Source of the DNA: Pontibacter amylolyticus
GTDB taxonomy: Bacteria > Bacteroidota > Bacteroidia > Cytophagales > Hymenobacteraceae
Assembly (NCBI RefSeq): GCF_014638845.1
Contig: NZ_BMFP01000006.1
Coordinates: forward strand, 1 to 64,000
Length of the DNA stretch: 64,000 nucleotides
Reading direction: 5' to 3'
Shown: positions 1-8,979 of the stretch, piece by piece
How positions within the stretch are numbered: position 1 is the stretch's first letter
Layout of the letters: the number at the start of each line of letters is the position of its first letter
Made by a program: the position numbers and the translations under genes
Notes under the pieces: generated by a model
Database searches by the model: none
Told to the model about the DNA's origin: nothing
The model's input: the letters and a program-made list of their open reading frames with translations, nothing else

Positions 1-1494
1 ACAGCTTCCATTACAGCAGCTGACATCAACAAAGGCTCCAGCGATAACTGCGGCATTGCCTCCATGTCCCTGTCCAAGACTGCTTTCGACTGCAGCGACG
101 TGGGCACAAGCGAAGTAGTACTGGCAGTAACTGACGGTAGTGGCAACATCGCAACAGCAAAGGCGACTGTGACAGTAGCGGATAACCTGGCGCCAGTCGT
201 GCAAGTGAAGCATATTACGGTGCAACTGGACGCTGCAGGCAAGGCCACCATCACAGCCGCCGATTTGGACAATGGTTCCACAGACAATTGCAGCATCGCT
301 TCTATGTCGCTCGACAAGCGTACCTTCAGCTGCGAAGATTTGGGCGAAAACAAGGTGACGCTTACCGTGGCAGACGCAAGCGGCAATAAAGCCACCGCAG
401 TAGCCACGGTGACTGTAGAAGACAAGGTAGTGCCAATGATCACGGCGCCTGTCGCCGTAGTGGTGAACGTGGACGCAGGCAAAACGACAGCCTCTAACGT
501 GACCCTTGGTGAGCCAACCGCTTCGGACAACTGCAGTGTGGCGTCTGTCACCAACGACGCGCCAGTCGAATTTCCAACAGGCACCACTACTGTGACCTGG
601 ACAGTGACCGACGCTTCAGGCAACTCAACTACTGCCACCCAGACGGTAACGGTAAGACGCGATATCGTGTCAGTTGCAAACCCGGCGCAGATCAACGTAC
701 CGATCCGAACTGCCTACCCAAGCGTACCGCTTCCGGGCACTGTCATGGTCACCTACTCGGACGGTGCAACCGAGGCGATCGGTGTGGTTTGGGCGCAGGG
801 AACCTACAACGGCCTTATCGCTGGCATCTATCCATTAACCGGCCAGTTAACACTCGCTGAAGGTACCACAAACCTGAGAGGCCTGACCGCCCAGGTGACT
901 GTGGAAGTGCAGCCGAACAAAGTGCCGACCGCGCTCGCCTTCAGCGCCACCACCTTCAAACCAGAGGCTACGGCTGACGAGGTGATCGGCACCCTGACCA
1001 CCACCGACCCGGACGACACCGAGTTTGTCTATGCCCTGGTGAGCGGCGAAGGAGCTACCCACAACAGCCTGTTTGAGATCCGTGGCGATCAGGTATACCT
1101 GAAGTCCAACAAGGGCCTGTCCGGCATGACAAGCTTCACGATCCGGGTGCGCAGCACCGACCCGTACCTGAACACGATCGAGCGCACTTTCACGCTCACT
1201 AAGCAAGCCTACGACCGCACGGTGGACCAGCTCAAGATCGTCAACGCCTTCTCCCCGAACGGCGACGGCATCAACGACAACTGGGCCATCCCGGAGCTCA
1301 GGTTCTACAACGAGGTCTACATCCAGGTGTTCGACCGCTCGGGCGTGCGCGTTTTCGAAACGACGGACCCGGAAAAGGGCTGGGACGGACGCGGACCGAA
1401 CGGGCAGATCCTGAAAGGCGCCTTCCTCTTCACGGTAGAAGTGAAGGACATCAACTGGGTGAAACGCGGGGTGGTAACCATCCTGGGTAAATAA
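1..1494 (+). CDS. HYR-repeat surface protein with T9SS type B sorting domain (5' truncated)
   Basis: The frame is open from base 1, so the true start lies upstream; 497 codons are visible. The N-terminal part has HYR/Ig-like repeats with the signature TDNCSIASMSL and paired cysteines. An Ig-like segment and a cadherin-like stretch (DPDDTEFVYALVSGEG) follow. The last ~85 residues are the gliding motility-associated C-terminal domain, with the hallmark AFSPNGDGINDNW. In known families this domain directs secretion by the type IX system and attachment at the cell surface, so this is probably a large adhesin. The PorP/SprF gene 27 bp downstream is the usual partner of such substrates. The sorting domain is clear; the ligand is unknown. 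Confidence 0.9.
   Translation, partial: TASITAADINKGSSDNCGIASMSLSKTAFDCSDVGTSEVVLAVTDGSGNIATAKATVTVADNLAPVVQVKHITVQLDAAGKATITAADLDNGSTDNCSIASMSLDKRTFSCEDLGENKVTLTVADASGNKATAVATVTVEDKVVPMITAPVAVVVNVDAGKTTASNVTLGEPTASDNCSVASVTNDAPVEFPTGTTTVTWTVTDASGNSTTATQTVTVRRDIVSVANPAQINVPIRTAYPSVPLPGTVMVTYSDGATEAIGVVWAQGTYNGLIAGIYPLTGQLTLAEGTTNLRGLTAQVTVEVQPNKVPTALAFSATTFKPEATADEVIGTLTTTDPDDTEFVYALVSGEGATHNSLFEIRGDQVYLKSNKGLSGMTSFTIRVRSTDPYLNTIERTFTLTKQAYDRTVDQLKIVNAFSPNGDGINDNWAIPELRFYNEVYIQVFDRSGVRVFETTDPEKGWDGRGPNGQILKGAFLFTVEVKDINWVKRGVVTILGK
10..663 (+). repeat. tandem HYR-domain coding repeats, 240-bp period
   Basis: Two in-frame units of 80 codons start at 10 (ITAADINKG) and 250 (ITAADLDNG). They keep the same cysteine and SDNC/TDNC positions. 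A third, more diverged unit (TASDNCSVASV) follows from about 490. The repeats likely continue upstream of the window. The DNA of units 1 and 2 is visibly similar, which suggests expansion by duplication. Confidence 0.8.
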
Positions 1495-1521
1495 GTCGGC
1501 AACGCTTAGAGATTATTTAAA

Positions 1522-2517
1522 ATGAAAAAGTTAATTCTATCCCTATTACTGGTTGGTGCTGTTCTGGGTGCAAAGGCCCAGAACAGAAAGCACATCGCCA
1601 ATTTCCAGTTGTTTCAGCAATACTACAATCCCTCGCTGACGGGCTACGAGGGCTCCCTGCTCAAGGGCTTCCACCGCAACCAGTGGACGGGCTTTGAGGG
1701 AGCGCCAAAAACCTACTTCGCCTCCGCCGAGCTGGACCTGGCAGACCTGTCGGCCTGGCGGCGAAATGACGTGCTCAAAACCAAGCAGCATGATTTCTTT
1801 GACCGCCAGGCGGGTGCTAAGCACGCCTTCGGCCTGACGGTGTTGCAGGACGAGTTCGGACCATTCTCCGAAAGCCAGGTGCAGTTGAGTTATGCCTCGC
1901 GTGTGCGCCTCTCCGAGCGGCTGAGCCTGCGCTGGGGCGGTGCTGCGGTGTACAATGCCCAGCGCCTTGATGGCAACAGGCTCACGGTGGACAACGAGAG
2001 CGATCCCGAGTTCCAGGGCGTGCTGGGGCAGCGCCTGCGCCAGGGCAAGCTCGACCTGAACCTGGGCTGGACGCTCACCGCTGATAATTTCTACATTGGC
2101 TATGCCATGCAGGACGTGACCAAAGGCGGTATTATCTCGGGAGGAGACGAGTTTTTGCAGGATCTCTATACCCGCAAGCACCTCGTGCAGGCAGGCTACC
2201 GCACGGCACTTTCCGACCAGTTCGGGCTGGTGGCCAATGCCATGCTGCAGTACGACGATAAGCTGAAGGAGAGCGCCGAGCTGCAGCTCAAGGCCATCTA
2301 CCAGAACATGCTGTGGCTGGGGGGCAGCTACCGCCAGGACCTGGCCTGGAGCGCGACCGCCGGGTTGCGCCTGGATCAGTTCCGCATCGGCTATGCCTAC
2401 GAGATTCCGATTCAGAACGCCCGCCACGTGAGCCGGAGCACGAATGAGATCTCCCTCACCTACAACCTGATCCCGGTAAAATATCCGAAGTACGGCAGAC
2501 AAGTGACCATCTGGTAA
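1522..2517 (+). CDS. PorP/SprF family type IX secretion outer-membrane protein
   Basis: 331 aa. Residues 1-19 form a Sec signal peptide ending AKA before Q. The mature part starts with the family hallmark: a conserved QYYNPSLTGYEG segment followed by long amphipathic beta-strands, as expected for a ~14-strand outer-membrane barrel. PorP/SprF proteins interact with the T9SS and are commonly encoded right after CTD-bearing substrates; SprF is needed for SprB export in Flavobacterium. Here the gene sits 27 bp after an adhesin with a type B sorting domain and 12 bp before an OmpA-type gene, so the three are probably one operon. The partner role is inferred from context. Confidence 0.88.
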   Translation: MKKLILSLLLVGAVLGAKAQNRKHIANFQLFQQYYNPSLTGYEGSLLKGFHRNQWTGFEGAPKTYFASAELDLADLSAWRRNDVLKTKQHDFFDRQAGAKHAFGLTVLQDEFGPFSESQVQLSYASRVRLSERLSLRWGGAAVYNAQRLDGNRLTVDNESDPEFQGVLGQRLRQGKLDLNLGWTLTADNFYIGYAMQDVTKGGIISGGDEFLQDLYTRKHLVQAGYRTALSDQFGLVANAMLQYDDKLKESAELQLKAIYQNMLWLGGSYRQDLAWSATAGLRLDQFRIGYAYEIPIQNARHVSRSTNEISLTYNLIPVKYPKYGRQVTIW

Positions 2518-2529
2518 AGCGAAGCGAAC

Positions 2530-3750
2530 ATGAAGAAGATCGTATACACAATCGGATTGATTTTAGGGGCCCTGACCCTGGGCCAGGCCCAGACGAAACT
2601 CCTGGAAACCAATGATGAAATGGGCGGCGTGGCGCTGGTAGGAGAGGACATGCTGCTCGTTACCAAAAAAGAGGAGGGCGGGCAATACCTCTACACCGCC
2701 CGTCTCGGCGAGACGGAGACCACGGAGCGCGCTGCAGCCCTGAACGCGGGCCACATCAACGCTGTGGTTGGCGGCAACCTGGCGGCAGGCGAGGTGTTCG
2801 TCTACCATAAGTCAGGCAGGAGAGAGGAGCGCATCACAAAGTATACCTGGACCAACGGGGAGTTTGTGAAGGGCGAGGAACTGCCCGTGCCCCGCATGCG
2901 CAACCACTCCTACAACCTGGGCCTATACCTGACCGAAGACCGGCGCCAGCTTTTCATCGCCGCCGAACTGGCAGGCTCGCAGGGCTACGACGACTTATAC
3001 CTGAGTGAGTGGAACGGTAAGTCCTGGTCCCGTCCGCGCAACCTCGGCAAACAGGTCAACTCCAACCAAGCGGAGTTCGCTCCTTTCGTGCGCAACGACT
3101 CACTGTATTTTTCCCGTCAGGAAGGCGAGACAGCCTACATTTACGGGGCCGCTTTGCGTGACGGACAGCTAGGAGCGGCAGTGCGGTTGACTGGAATGGT
3201 AAACGAAAAGGAAACCTACAATGCCTACTTCAGGAAAAGCAGTGACCACACCCTATGGGTGACCGGCACTGCCAAGGAGCAGCCGCGCTATGTTGCCTAC
3301 CTGCTGGGAGACCTGCCTGCCGCAGCAGTCGCAGCACCCGTTGAAGAGCCTGTTTCGGAACCAGAGGTAGAAGAAGTGCCGCAGCAGATCGCGTTGGAGG
3401 AAGCTGCTCCAGCTGGGCCTGTTAAAGCCGAAGCCACGCGGGCCGCGACCCCATCGCTGGTACTCTACAACGAGTTTAACCGCGTGCACCTGAGCCTGGG
3501 TGAACTGGCCGGTTTGTCGCGCTTCCTGGGTCAGCAGCCGGACGGGGCTACCTTTGTCATCAAAGGTTACTCGGACGGATACGGGGAGCCTGCGGCAAAG
3601 AAGCGGGTGAGTGAGCAGCGTGCCCGTAGCGTGAAGGCCTACATCCGGCGCTACTTTGGAGCCAAGGATTTCCAGGTAGAAATAGAGGGAGAGGTGCTGC
3701 CCGACAAAGGCAAATCGCACCGCAAAACGGAGCTGTACCTAGTACAATAG
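2530..3750 (+). CDS. Periplasmic propeller-OmpA protein (PorE-like)
   Basis: 406 aa with a signal peptide (MKKIVYTIGLILGALTLGQA). Residues ~25-255 contain repeated WD40-like/PD40 blades (DDLYLSEWNGKSWSRPRNLG, NSNQAEFAPFV). A Pro/Glu/Ala-rich linker covers ~260-305. The C-terminal ~100 residues form an OmpA-like peptidoglycan-binding domain (FVIKGYSDGYGEPAAKKRVSEQR). The propeller-OmpA layout resembles PorE and the proteins often paired with PorP/SprF genes in T9SS cassettes, where the OmpA domain anchors the complex to peptidoglycan. There is no lipobox cysteine, unlike PorE itself. It lies 12 bp after the PorP gene and ends at a strong hairpin. Confidence 0.8.
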   Translation: MKKIVYTIGLILGALTLGQAQTKLLETNDEMGGVALVGEDMLLVTKKEEGGQYLYTARLGETETTERAAALNAGHINAVVGGNLAAGEVFVYHKSGRREERITKYTWTNGEFVKGEELPVPRMRNHSYNLGLYLTEDRRQLFIAAELAGSQGYDDLYLSEWNGKSWSRPRNLGKQVNSNQAEFAPFVRNDSLYFSRQEGETAYIYGAALRDGQLGAAVRLTGMVNEKETYNAYFRKSSDHTLWVTGTAKEQPRYVAYLLGDLPAAAVAAPVEEPVSEPEVEEVPQQIALEEAAPAGPVKAEATRAATPSLVLYNEFNRVHLSLGELAGLSRFLGQQPDGATFVIKGYSDGYGEPAAKKRVSEQRARSVKAYIRRYFGAKDFQVEIEGEVLPDKGKSHRKTELYLVQ

Positions 3751-3768
3751 CAAGGGAAGATCCTCAGC

Positions 3769-3812
3769 CAACGCACACGAGCCACTTCGCCAGGAGTGGC
3801 TCGTGTGCGTTG
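3769..3812 (+). terminator. 18-bp perfect hairpin after the T9SS operon
   Basis: Arms 3769-3786 and 3795-3812 are perfect reverse complements around an 8-nt loop. No T-tract follows, so this may be a terminator without a U-run or a transcript-stabilising stem. It lies 18 bp after the OmpA-type stop codon and before a convergent gene. Confidence 0.6.
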
Positions 3813-3987
3813 CGGGGAACCAGACCCGCATTTCATGAAAGGAGCTTTGAATACACCATTGCAGGGATTGCCAGGTGCTGATTGCAGCCTGGGAGGGAGT
3901 GCCTTGTGCTCTTTACTCTTGTAATGTCCAAGGAAAGCGGTGTTACGTGACGTGCAGCCATAAATGTCGCTAAACGCTGCAGGCTTA

Positions 3988-5232
3988 CTATTGTATGGAC
4001 AATATTTTATCTCTTGCCAGGAGACAGGCCCCCATGACACCTGCTTTTCTGCCGAGACTGGACATCCGGAGTTCCGTGTCGGTGCTGACGAGGCTTAAGG
4101 AATACTTATTAATCGCGGCTTTGATTGGAAGTCTGATATAGGCGTCTGTTTCGGCCAATGCTCCTCCCAAAATGATTAATTCAGGATTGAACAGGTTCAT
4201 GATGGCTGCGATTCCGCGTCCTATTTTCTCACCTGCCTCGGAAATAATCTCGATAGCCAGCATGTCGTCGTTCAGAGCGGCATGAATGATATGCTGGAGG
4301 TTGATCTTGGCTAGATCACTGACCGTGTTGGTGACGATACTCGTGGCTCCCTGTTTCAGCCTTGCCTGAAATTGTTTGGTGATCGCAAGACCGGAGGCCT
4401 CCGTTTCTAAACAACCCTTCTTGCCACAATGGCAGATGATATCATTCGCCAGCAGCGGGATGTGCCCAAACTCCCCTGCGAACCCTGATTTCCCATAATA
4501 CAGTTTCCCGTCTATCATGATGCCCATTCCGATGCCTTCATCTATGTTGACAAAGAGAACACTTTTTTCTGATGTAACGACACCACTGTAGAATTCACCG
4601 AAAGCCATGCCACGGGTATCATTTTCGAGGTAAGTATGGATACCTATTTTATCCCTGATGATCTCACTTAGAGGTTCCTGATGTAAATGGAAGAAGCTGT
4701 AGCTATAGCCGGTTTTATGGTTCACTCTGCCGGAAATATTGACACATGCGGCCAGAATTTTATCCTTGGGGACTGTAGTCGAGTTGATGAACTCCTCGAT
4801 TTTAGTGCACAGTTGATCAAGAGACTCATTTGAATTCTCCAGGTGAAAGGGGATGTCCAGTTCTATTTTCAGAAGCTTTTCCGAGAAGTCCATCAACCCG
4901 ATGTTAATGGATTCTCTTTTAACTTCCACCCCAATAAAATGAGCAGAAGAGGCTTCCAAGCCATAGATGTTAGGCTTTCTGCCAACACCTGCGTTGCTTT
5001 TCCCATAATCACGGACCAAGCCCTCAGCTATGAGCTCTGTGATGAGCTCATTGATTTTGGGAGTGCTGACATTAAGTTGTCTGCCCAAATCAGCCAATGT
5101 AGCGTTTCCCCGAGTGGAAAGGATTTCCAACACTTGTTTTTTCAACAAGGTGTTTTTATAAGAAACGCCACTCTTCTCATCCTGCTGTAACTCCTGAATA
5201 AGCGTCCCCTTTAACCCTTTTCTGTATGACAT
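3988..5232 (-). CDS. ROK family transcriptional repressor (NagC/Mlc/XylR type)
   Basis: 414 aa. Residues ~28-78 form a winged helix-turn-helix (ATLADLGRQLNVSTPKINEL). From ~95 on is a ROK sugar-kinase-like domain with an END motif (N204, D205), GEFGH (H257) and the zinc motif CHCGKKGCLE (C267, C269, C274). ROK regulators bind a sugar or sugar phosphate and then release DNA. The gene is divergent from the operon beginning at 5454, so it very probably controls it. The operon's AGE epimerase and FucP/NagP-type permease make an amino sugar or its phosphate a likely inducer; that part is inference. Confidence 0.88.
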   Translation of the reverse strand: MSYRKGLKGTLIQELQQDEKSGVSYKNTLLKKQVLEILSTRGNATLADLGRQLNVSTPKINELITELIAEGLVRDYGKSNAGVGRKPNIYGLEASSAHFIGVEVKRESINIGLMDFSEKLLKIELDIPFHLENSNESLDQLCTKIEEFINSTTVPKDKILAACVNISGRVNHKTGYSYSFFHLHQEPLSEIIRDKIGIHTYLENDTRGMAFGEFYSGVVTSEKSVLFVNIDEGIGMGIMIDGKLYYGKSGFAGEFGHIPLLANDIICHCGKKGCLETEASGLAITKQFQARLKQGATSIVTNTVSDLAKINLQHIIHAALNDDMLAIEIISEAGEKIGRGIAAIMNLFNPELIILGGALAETDAYIRLPIKAAINKYSLSLVSTDTELRMSSLGRKAGVMGACLLARDKILSIQ

Positions 5233-5453
5233 TCCTTTAAACTTCTATACAATGGTAAATATATACAGCAAACACAGGTTGCTGTCGATTCATAACATAA
5301 AGATAACACGGAAATGTATTTAAATAAATTTCGCTACTATATTTTTGTTTAAAAATTAATTTAAATACTTAACATTATTTATTAAAATATATTAAAAATG
5401 ATTTTGAATATATAAAATTAATTTTCTAATTGATCCATCATTAACACGAAGAT
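5233..5453. promoter_or_regulatory. AT-rich divergent promoter region, ROK gene / glycan operon 1
   Basis: This 221-bp gap between divergent genes is much more AT-rich than its surroundings, with several TTTAAAT/ATTTAAAT-like blocks. It must carry both promoters and probably the ROK operator. I could not fix a single operator sequence. Confidence 0.5.
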
Positions 5454-7640
5454 ATGCATTCAAAATTTACACTGATTCTATTATTGCTGTTAATCACTGG
5501 ATGTAAGCAAGCCTCAGGGGGTGGCAGCAGCTTGAAAGAGCCACAGTTGATCGTGTCAGCATCGGCGGACAATGATATTGTGAAGCTACTGTTAAAAAAT
5601 CAGATTGATTTTCAGCGATTGGAGAGTGCAGATGAAGCGATAGGGAGCGCCAGAAAGCATGATGCTGTCCTCCTGCTGGCCGATACCTATCCTGCTACAC
5701 GTGTCCTTTTGAGTGAGAAATCCTTTGACAGGATTAAAAAGAAAAAATTAAAGGTGTACCTGGAGTACCCGGCCAGTCTTCCCAATATGGAACTGCCTCC
5801 AGAGACCAAACGCATAAAGTTAGAAAGAGGGGTCGTCAATACCTCTAAAATCTCCGGGCTTGATTCGCTCGAGCTGCTGGGGGTAAACGACCATCAGTTT
5901 ATACCATTGCAGGCAGCAGAAAGCCCGCTCATCGTGTTGGGGAAAGTAGCGGGATACGACAAAGCTGATTATGGCTTGCAGGATGTAGCGGCTTCCCCGC
6001 TGTTATTCAGGCATCAGGGGATGTTAATAAGCTCAACAAAGCTGAGTGATGCCATTACCTCCCGGTTTGGGCCTGCAGCCTCCTGGTCCAGGGTATGGGA
6101 GTACATCTTGAGGGATTTACTCTCGGCAGATGCAATCACCCTGCAGCATTGGCCCCAGGATGTCAGGCCTTCTTACTCAAAAGAGCAGGCGCTTCCGGAG
6201 AATGCCTATGAACGTTCCATCCTGAAAGGTTCAGACTGGTTTTACAAGGCACGCCTGTTCATACATCCGGACTGGCAGGAGCTGTTTGAGAAGAGAACTT
6301 CGAAGAACGGGATCGAGGTGGTGCATCCACCGGTAGGACCGGATAACCCAGTTGGTGACGGGAGTCTGGGCATATTAGAGGGGCATGCCTCCTTCATTCA
6401 GGCAGACGGGTCCCAACCCTACCGTTGGTGGCTTCGGGCAGACTGCCAGGCGGAAGTGGCGTTTTCACTTAGTTCGGCGGCAAACATGCTGGGAAAGGAC
6501 GAATACAAGGAGACGGCGAAGAATTTACTGCATCACCTTTACAAGGAGTCGAACCTGCGGGCCGGAGAGCGAAATGATCCACAGAGTCCATCTTATGGTT
6601 TGATTGGCTGGGCCACTACGGATCCGGATGCCTATTACGGAGATGACAATGCGCGTGCGCTTCTAGCCACCATCGGCGCCTCAGCCAATCTCGGGACCAG
6701 TGATTGGGACGCTTACATACTAGAGGGGATCTTGGGGAATTTCAGAACGGCCGGCACAAATGGTTTCAGGGGACCCTGGTTCAGAGACGCAGCCATGCAG
6801 AAGACGGACTGGCAGACCCTTGGAAATCGTGAAATCGTTAACGTCCACCCTCATTATGAATCCTGGCTCTGGGCTTGCTACCTCTGGCTCTACGATAAGA
6901 CGGGGTATGCACCGCTACTGCAGAAGGCCAAGCATGCCATTGCCATCACCATGAACAGTCACCCAGACTGGAAGTGGACAAACGGGATCCAGCAGGAATA
7001 CGCACGGATGCTGCTGCCATTGGCCTGGCTTGTGCGCGTGGAGGACTCCCCGACGCATCGGCAATGGCTCGCGCTGGTGGCAGACAAGCTACTGGAGGAC
7101 CTGCAGGAAAGCGGGGCCATCCGGGAGAAGTTGGGGAAAGAAGGGCTGGGAAGATACGGCCGTATCGCCTCGAATGAAGAATATGGCTCTAAGGAAGCCC
7201 CTTTGATTTCGGAATACGGCGATCCGGCCACCGACCTGCTTTATACCCTGAATTTTGCCTCATTTGCCCTGAATGAAGCTGCCGCCGCCACAAACAACCC
7301 TTCCTATAGAGCAGCCTCCAATCGGATCACCGATTTTCTGGTGCGGATCCAGGTGAGCAGCCCTGTGCATGAAGATTTAGACGGGGCCTGGTTCAGGGCA
7401 TTCGATTACGAGCGCTGGGATTACTGGGCCTCCAATGCGGACTCGGGCTGGGGACCCTGGGGCACCCTGACAGGGTGGACACAGAGCTGGATTATCAACA
7501 GCCTTATCCTTACGAAGGAAAAACAAAATTTTTGGGATAATACCAACGCCCGCTACAAAGGCAATGCCCAGTTCAGGCAAATGGCAAGGGAGAAAATCAA
7601 TGCCATGCTCAAAGAAGGGCAACCAGTAGGGAAACAATAG
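5454..7640 (+). CDS. Large surface lipoprotein, probable alpha/alpha-barrel glycosidase-like enzyme
   Basis: 728 aa. A lipoprotein signal ends ITGC (C17), followed by a Gly/Ser-rich tether that suggests outer-membrane placement. Residues ~30-215 look like an alpha/beta domain (DAVLLLADTYPATRVLL). Residues ~290-720 are helix-rich with repeated Trp/His/Asp motifs typical of six-hairpin (alpha/alpha) glycosidases: WATTDPDAYYGDDNARALL, NVHPHYESWLWACYLWLYDK and SNADSGWGPWGTLTGWTQSW. I do not recognise a named GH family. As first gene of the operon facing the ROK regulator, it is the best candidate for the glycan-cleaving enzyme of this locus. Acidic residues in DDNAR or SEYGD could be catalytic; this is unproven. 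Confidence 0.6.
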   Translation: MHSKFTLILLLLLITGCKQASGGGSSLKEPQLIVSASADNDIVKLLLKNQIDFQRLESADEAIGSARKHDAVLLLADTYPATRVLLSEKSFDRIKKKKLKVYLEYPASLPNMELPPETKRIKLERGVVNTSKISGLDSLELLGVNDHQFIPLQAAESPLIVLGKVAGYDKADYGLQDVAASPLLFRHQGMLISSTKLSDAITSRFGPAASWSRVWEYILRDLLSADAITLQHWPQDVRPSYSKEQALPENAYERSILKGSDWFYKARLFIHPDWQELFEKRTSKNGIEVVHPPVGPDNPVGDGSLGILEGHASFIQADGSQPYRWWLRADCQAEVAFSLSSAANMLGKDEYKETAKNLLHHLYKESNLRAGERNDPQSPSYGLIGWATTDPDAYYGDDNARALLATIGASANLGTSDWDAYILEGILGNFRTAGTNGFRGPWFRDAAMQKTDWQTLGNREIVNVHPHYESWLWACYLWLYDKTGYAPLLQKAKHAIAITMNSHPDWKWTNGIQQEYARMLLPLAWLVRVEDSPTHRQWLALVADKLLEDLQESGAIREKLGKEGLGRYGRIASNEEYGSKEAPLISEYGDPATDLLYTLNFASFALNEAAAATNNPSYRAASNRITDFLVRIQVSSPVHEDLDGAWFRAFDYERWDYWASNADSGWGPWGTLTGWTQSWIINSLILTKEKQNFWDNTNARYKGNAQFRQMAREKINAMLKEGQPVGKQ

Positions 7641-7700
7641 CTTTCTCCTGACAGCATCAAATTCACTATCCATAGCAATCAAGCATAACCATCAATCCAA

Positions 7701-8930
7701 ATGTCTACACTTTACACCTCTAAAAATATGATGAATAGAGCATTAAGAAGGAGCCTGGCGATCATCCTGCTATTATCGGTTTGGGCTTGCAGTAAAAACG
7801 ACGATACCACGCCTGTTCCCTTGTCCAAGCCTCAGAATATTACAGGTTTAAGAAAGGTGCAGCAGTCTGATGACCTGAAGTTTGGCGCTACCGCCATCAA
7901 GGGCATTGTGATTTCCGATGAGGCGGGTGGCAACATGGAAGCAGGAATGGTGGCGGTGCAGGAGGAGGGCAAGGATGCCGCTATTCTCCTGCAGTTGTCT
8001 GCGAGTTCCAATTTTGCGAAGGGCGATGAGGTGACGCTTAATCTGGAAGGCGCCTCGCTTTCATCCAAGGCGGGGGAGATGGTCATTTCCGATTTAAGTG
8101 CAGGTGCTGTAGAGAAAACAGGCAGAACGGTGGAGGTCACCCCCAAATCTACCACGCTTTCCGACATTGTGATCAACGCGGAATTCTGGGGTCCGATCCT
8201 GGTAAGGGTGGCTGATGTCAGCCTGAGTGGTGGTACCGAGGGGAGATTTGAGGGAGAGGTGGTGCTGCGGGACGGCATTGGGGCCGTGTATTCCATGTTG
8301 CAGCCCAATACCGCGTTTGCAGATGTGACCATGCCGGCCATGGCCAACTCCTATACCGGCATTGTCCGGATCAACGGAGACAAATTCTATATCAATCCCA
8401 GGAATGTCGAGGACATCGTGGGGGGAGTGACTGAAACGACCGAGGATTTCGAGGATGCCAGCAATACCAGCTATGACGTGAAGGAGTTGAGCTTCAAAAC
8501 AGGTGTCTGGACCCTGGATGGCGCCATCACAGCGGCTACCTCGGCAGACATGAAAAACGGGGCACAGAGTGTGCGCCTGCAGGGCACGGTTGGCAACGAC
8601 AAGCGAAATGGCATGGTGAGCATGAATTTCGATCTGCAGGGCGTGAAAGGCTTGAAAGTGTCCCACGGAATTTATCCGGCCAGCGCGGAGGTGGCCAACA
8701 TGAACCCGACCACGATCGATGTTGAGATCTCAAAAGACGGCGGCAACACGTACACCCTGCTGCAGCAGCTAACCATTGATGTGCAAGCTAAAGTTTTGGT
8801 GACGGATGAAATAGCTGTTAATGCGGCCGCAAATGAGCAGGTGAGGATCAGGTTTGTGAACTCCTCAACCCCTTTTGCCAATAACAACAGGCCCCGCATC
8901 AACATCGACGACGTTGTTTTCCAATTTTAG
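7701..8930 (+). CDS. OB-fold surface glycan-binding lipoprotein (DUF5689-like)
   Basis: 409 aa from the first ATG; a start at 7728 or 7731 (MMNRALRRS...) gives a tighter lipoprotein signal ending VWAC. After a short Asp/Thr tether, residues ~45-245 resemble the OB-like DUF5689 domain found in SusE/SusF-position proteins (IKGIVISDEAGGN, VAVQEEGKDAAILLQL). Residues ~250-409 form a beta-sandwich (WTLDGAITAATSADMKNGAQ, ending RPRINIDDVVFQF) like C-terminal modules of secreted Bacteroidota proteins. It lies between the putative enzyme and susC, so it likely binds the glycan at the surface. No catalytic motif is seen. Confidence 0.6.
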   Translation: MSTLYTSKNMMNRALRRSLAIILLLSVWACSKNDDTTPVPLSKPQNITGLRKVQQSDDLKFGATAIKGIVISDEAGGNMEAGMVAVQEEGKDAAILLQLSASSNFAKGDEVTLNLEGASLSSKAGEMVISDLSAGAVEKTGRTVEVTPKSTTLSDIVINAEFWGPILVRVADVSLSGGTEGRFEGEVVLRDGIGAVYSMLQPNTAFADVTMPAMANSYTGIVRINGDKFYINPRNVEDIVGGVTETTEDFEDASNTSYDVKELSFKTGVWTLDGAITAATSADMKNGAQSVRLQGTVGNDKRNGMVSMNFDLQGVKGLKVSHGIYPASAEVANMNPTTIDVEISKDGGNTYTLLQQLTIDVQAKVLVTDEIAVNAAANEQVRIRFVNSSTPFANNNRPRINIDDVVFQF

Positions 8931-8979
8931 GGATGGCGTATTCAGTCAAATTATTCACACTGACATTTAGCATTGCACC

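Noticed and set aside
1546-2502. 318-codon ORF on the minus strand opposite the PorP/SprF gene
   Set aside because: It mirrors a well-supported gene, has no family motif, and is typical antisense openness of GC-rich codons.
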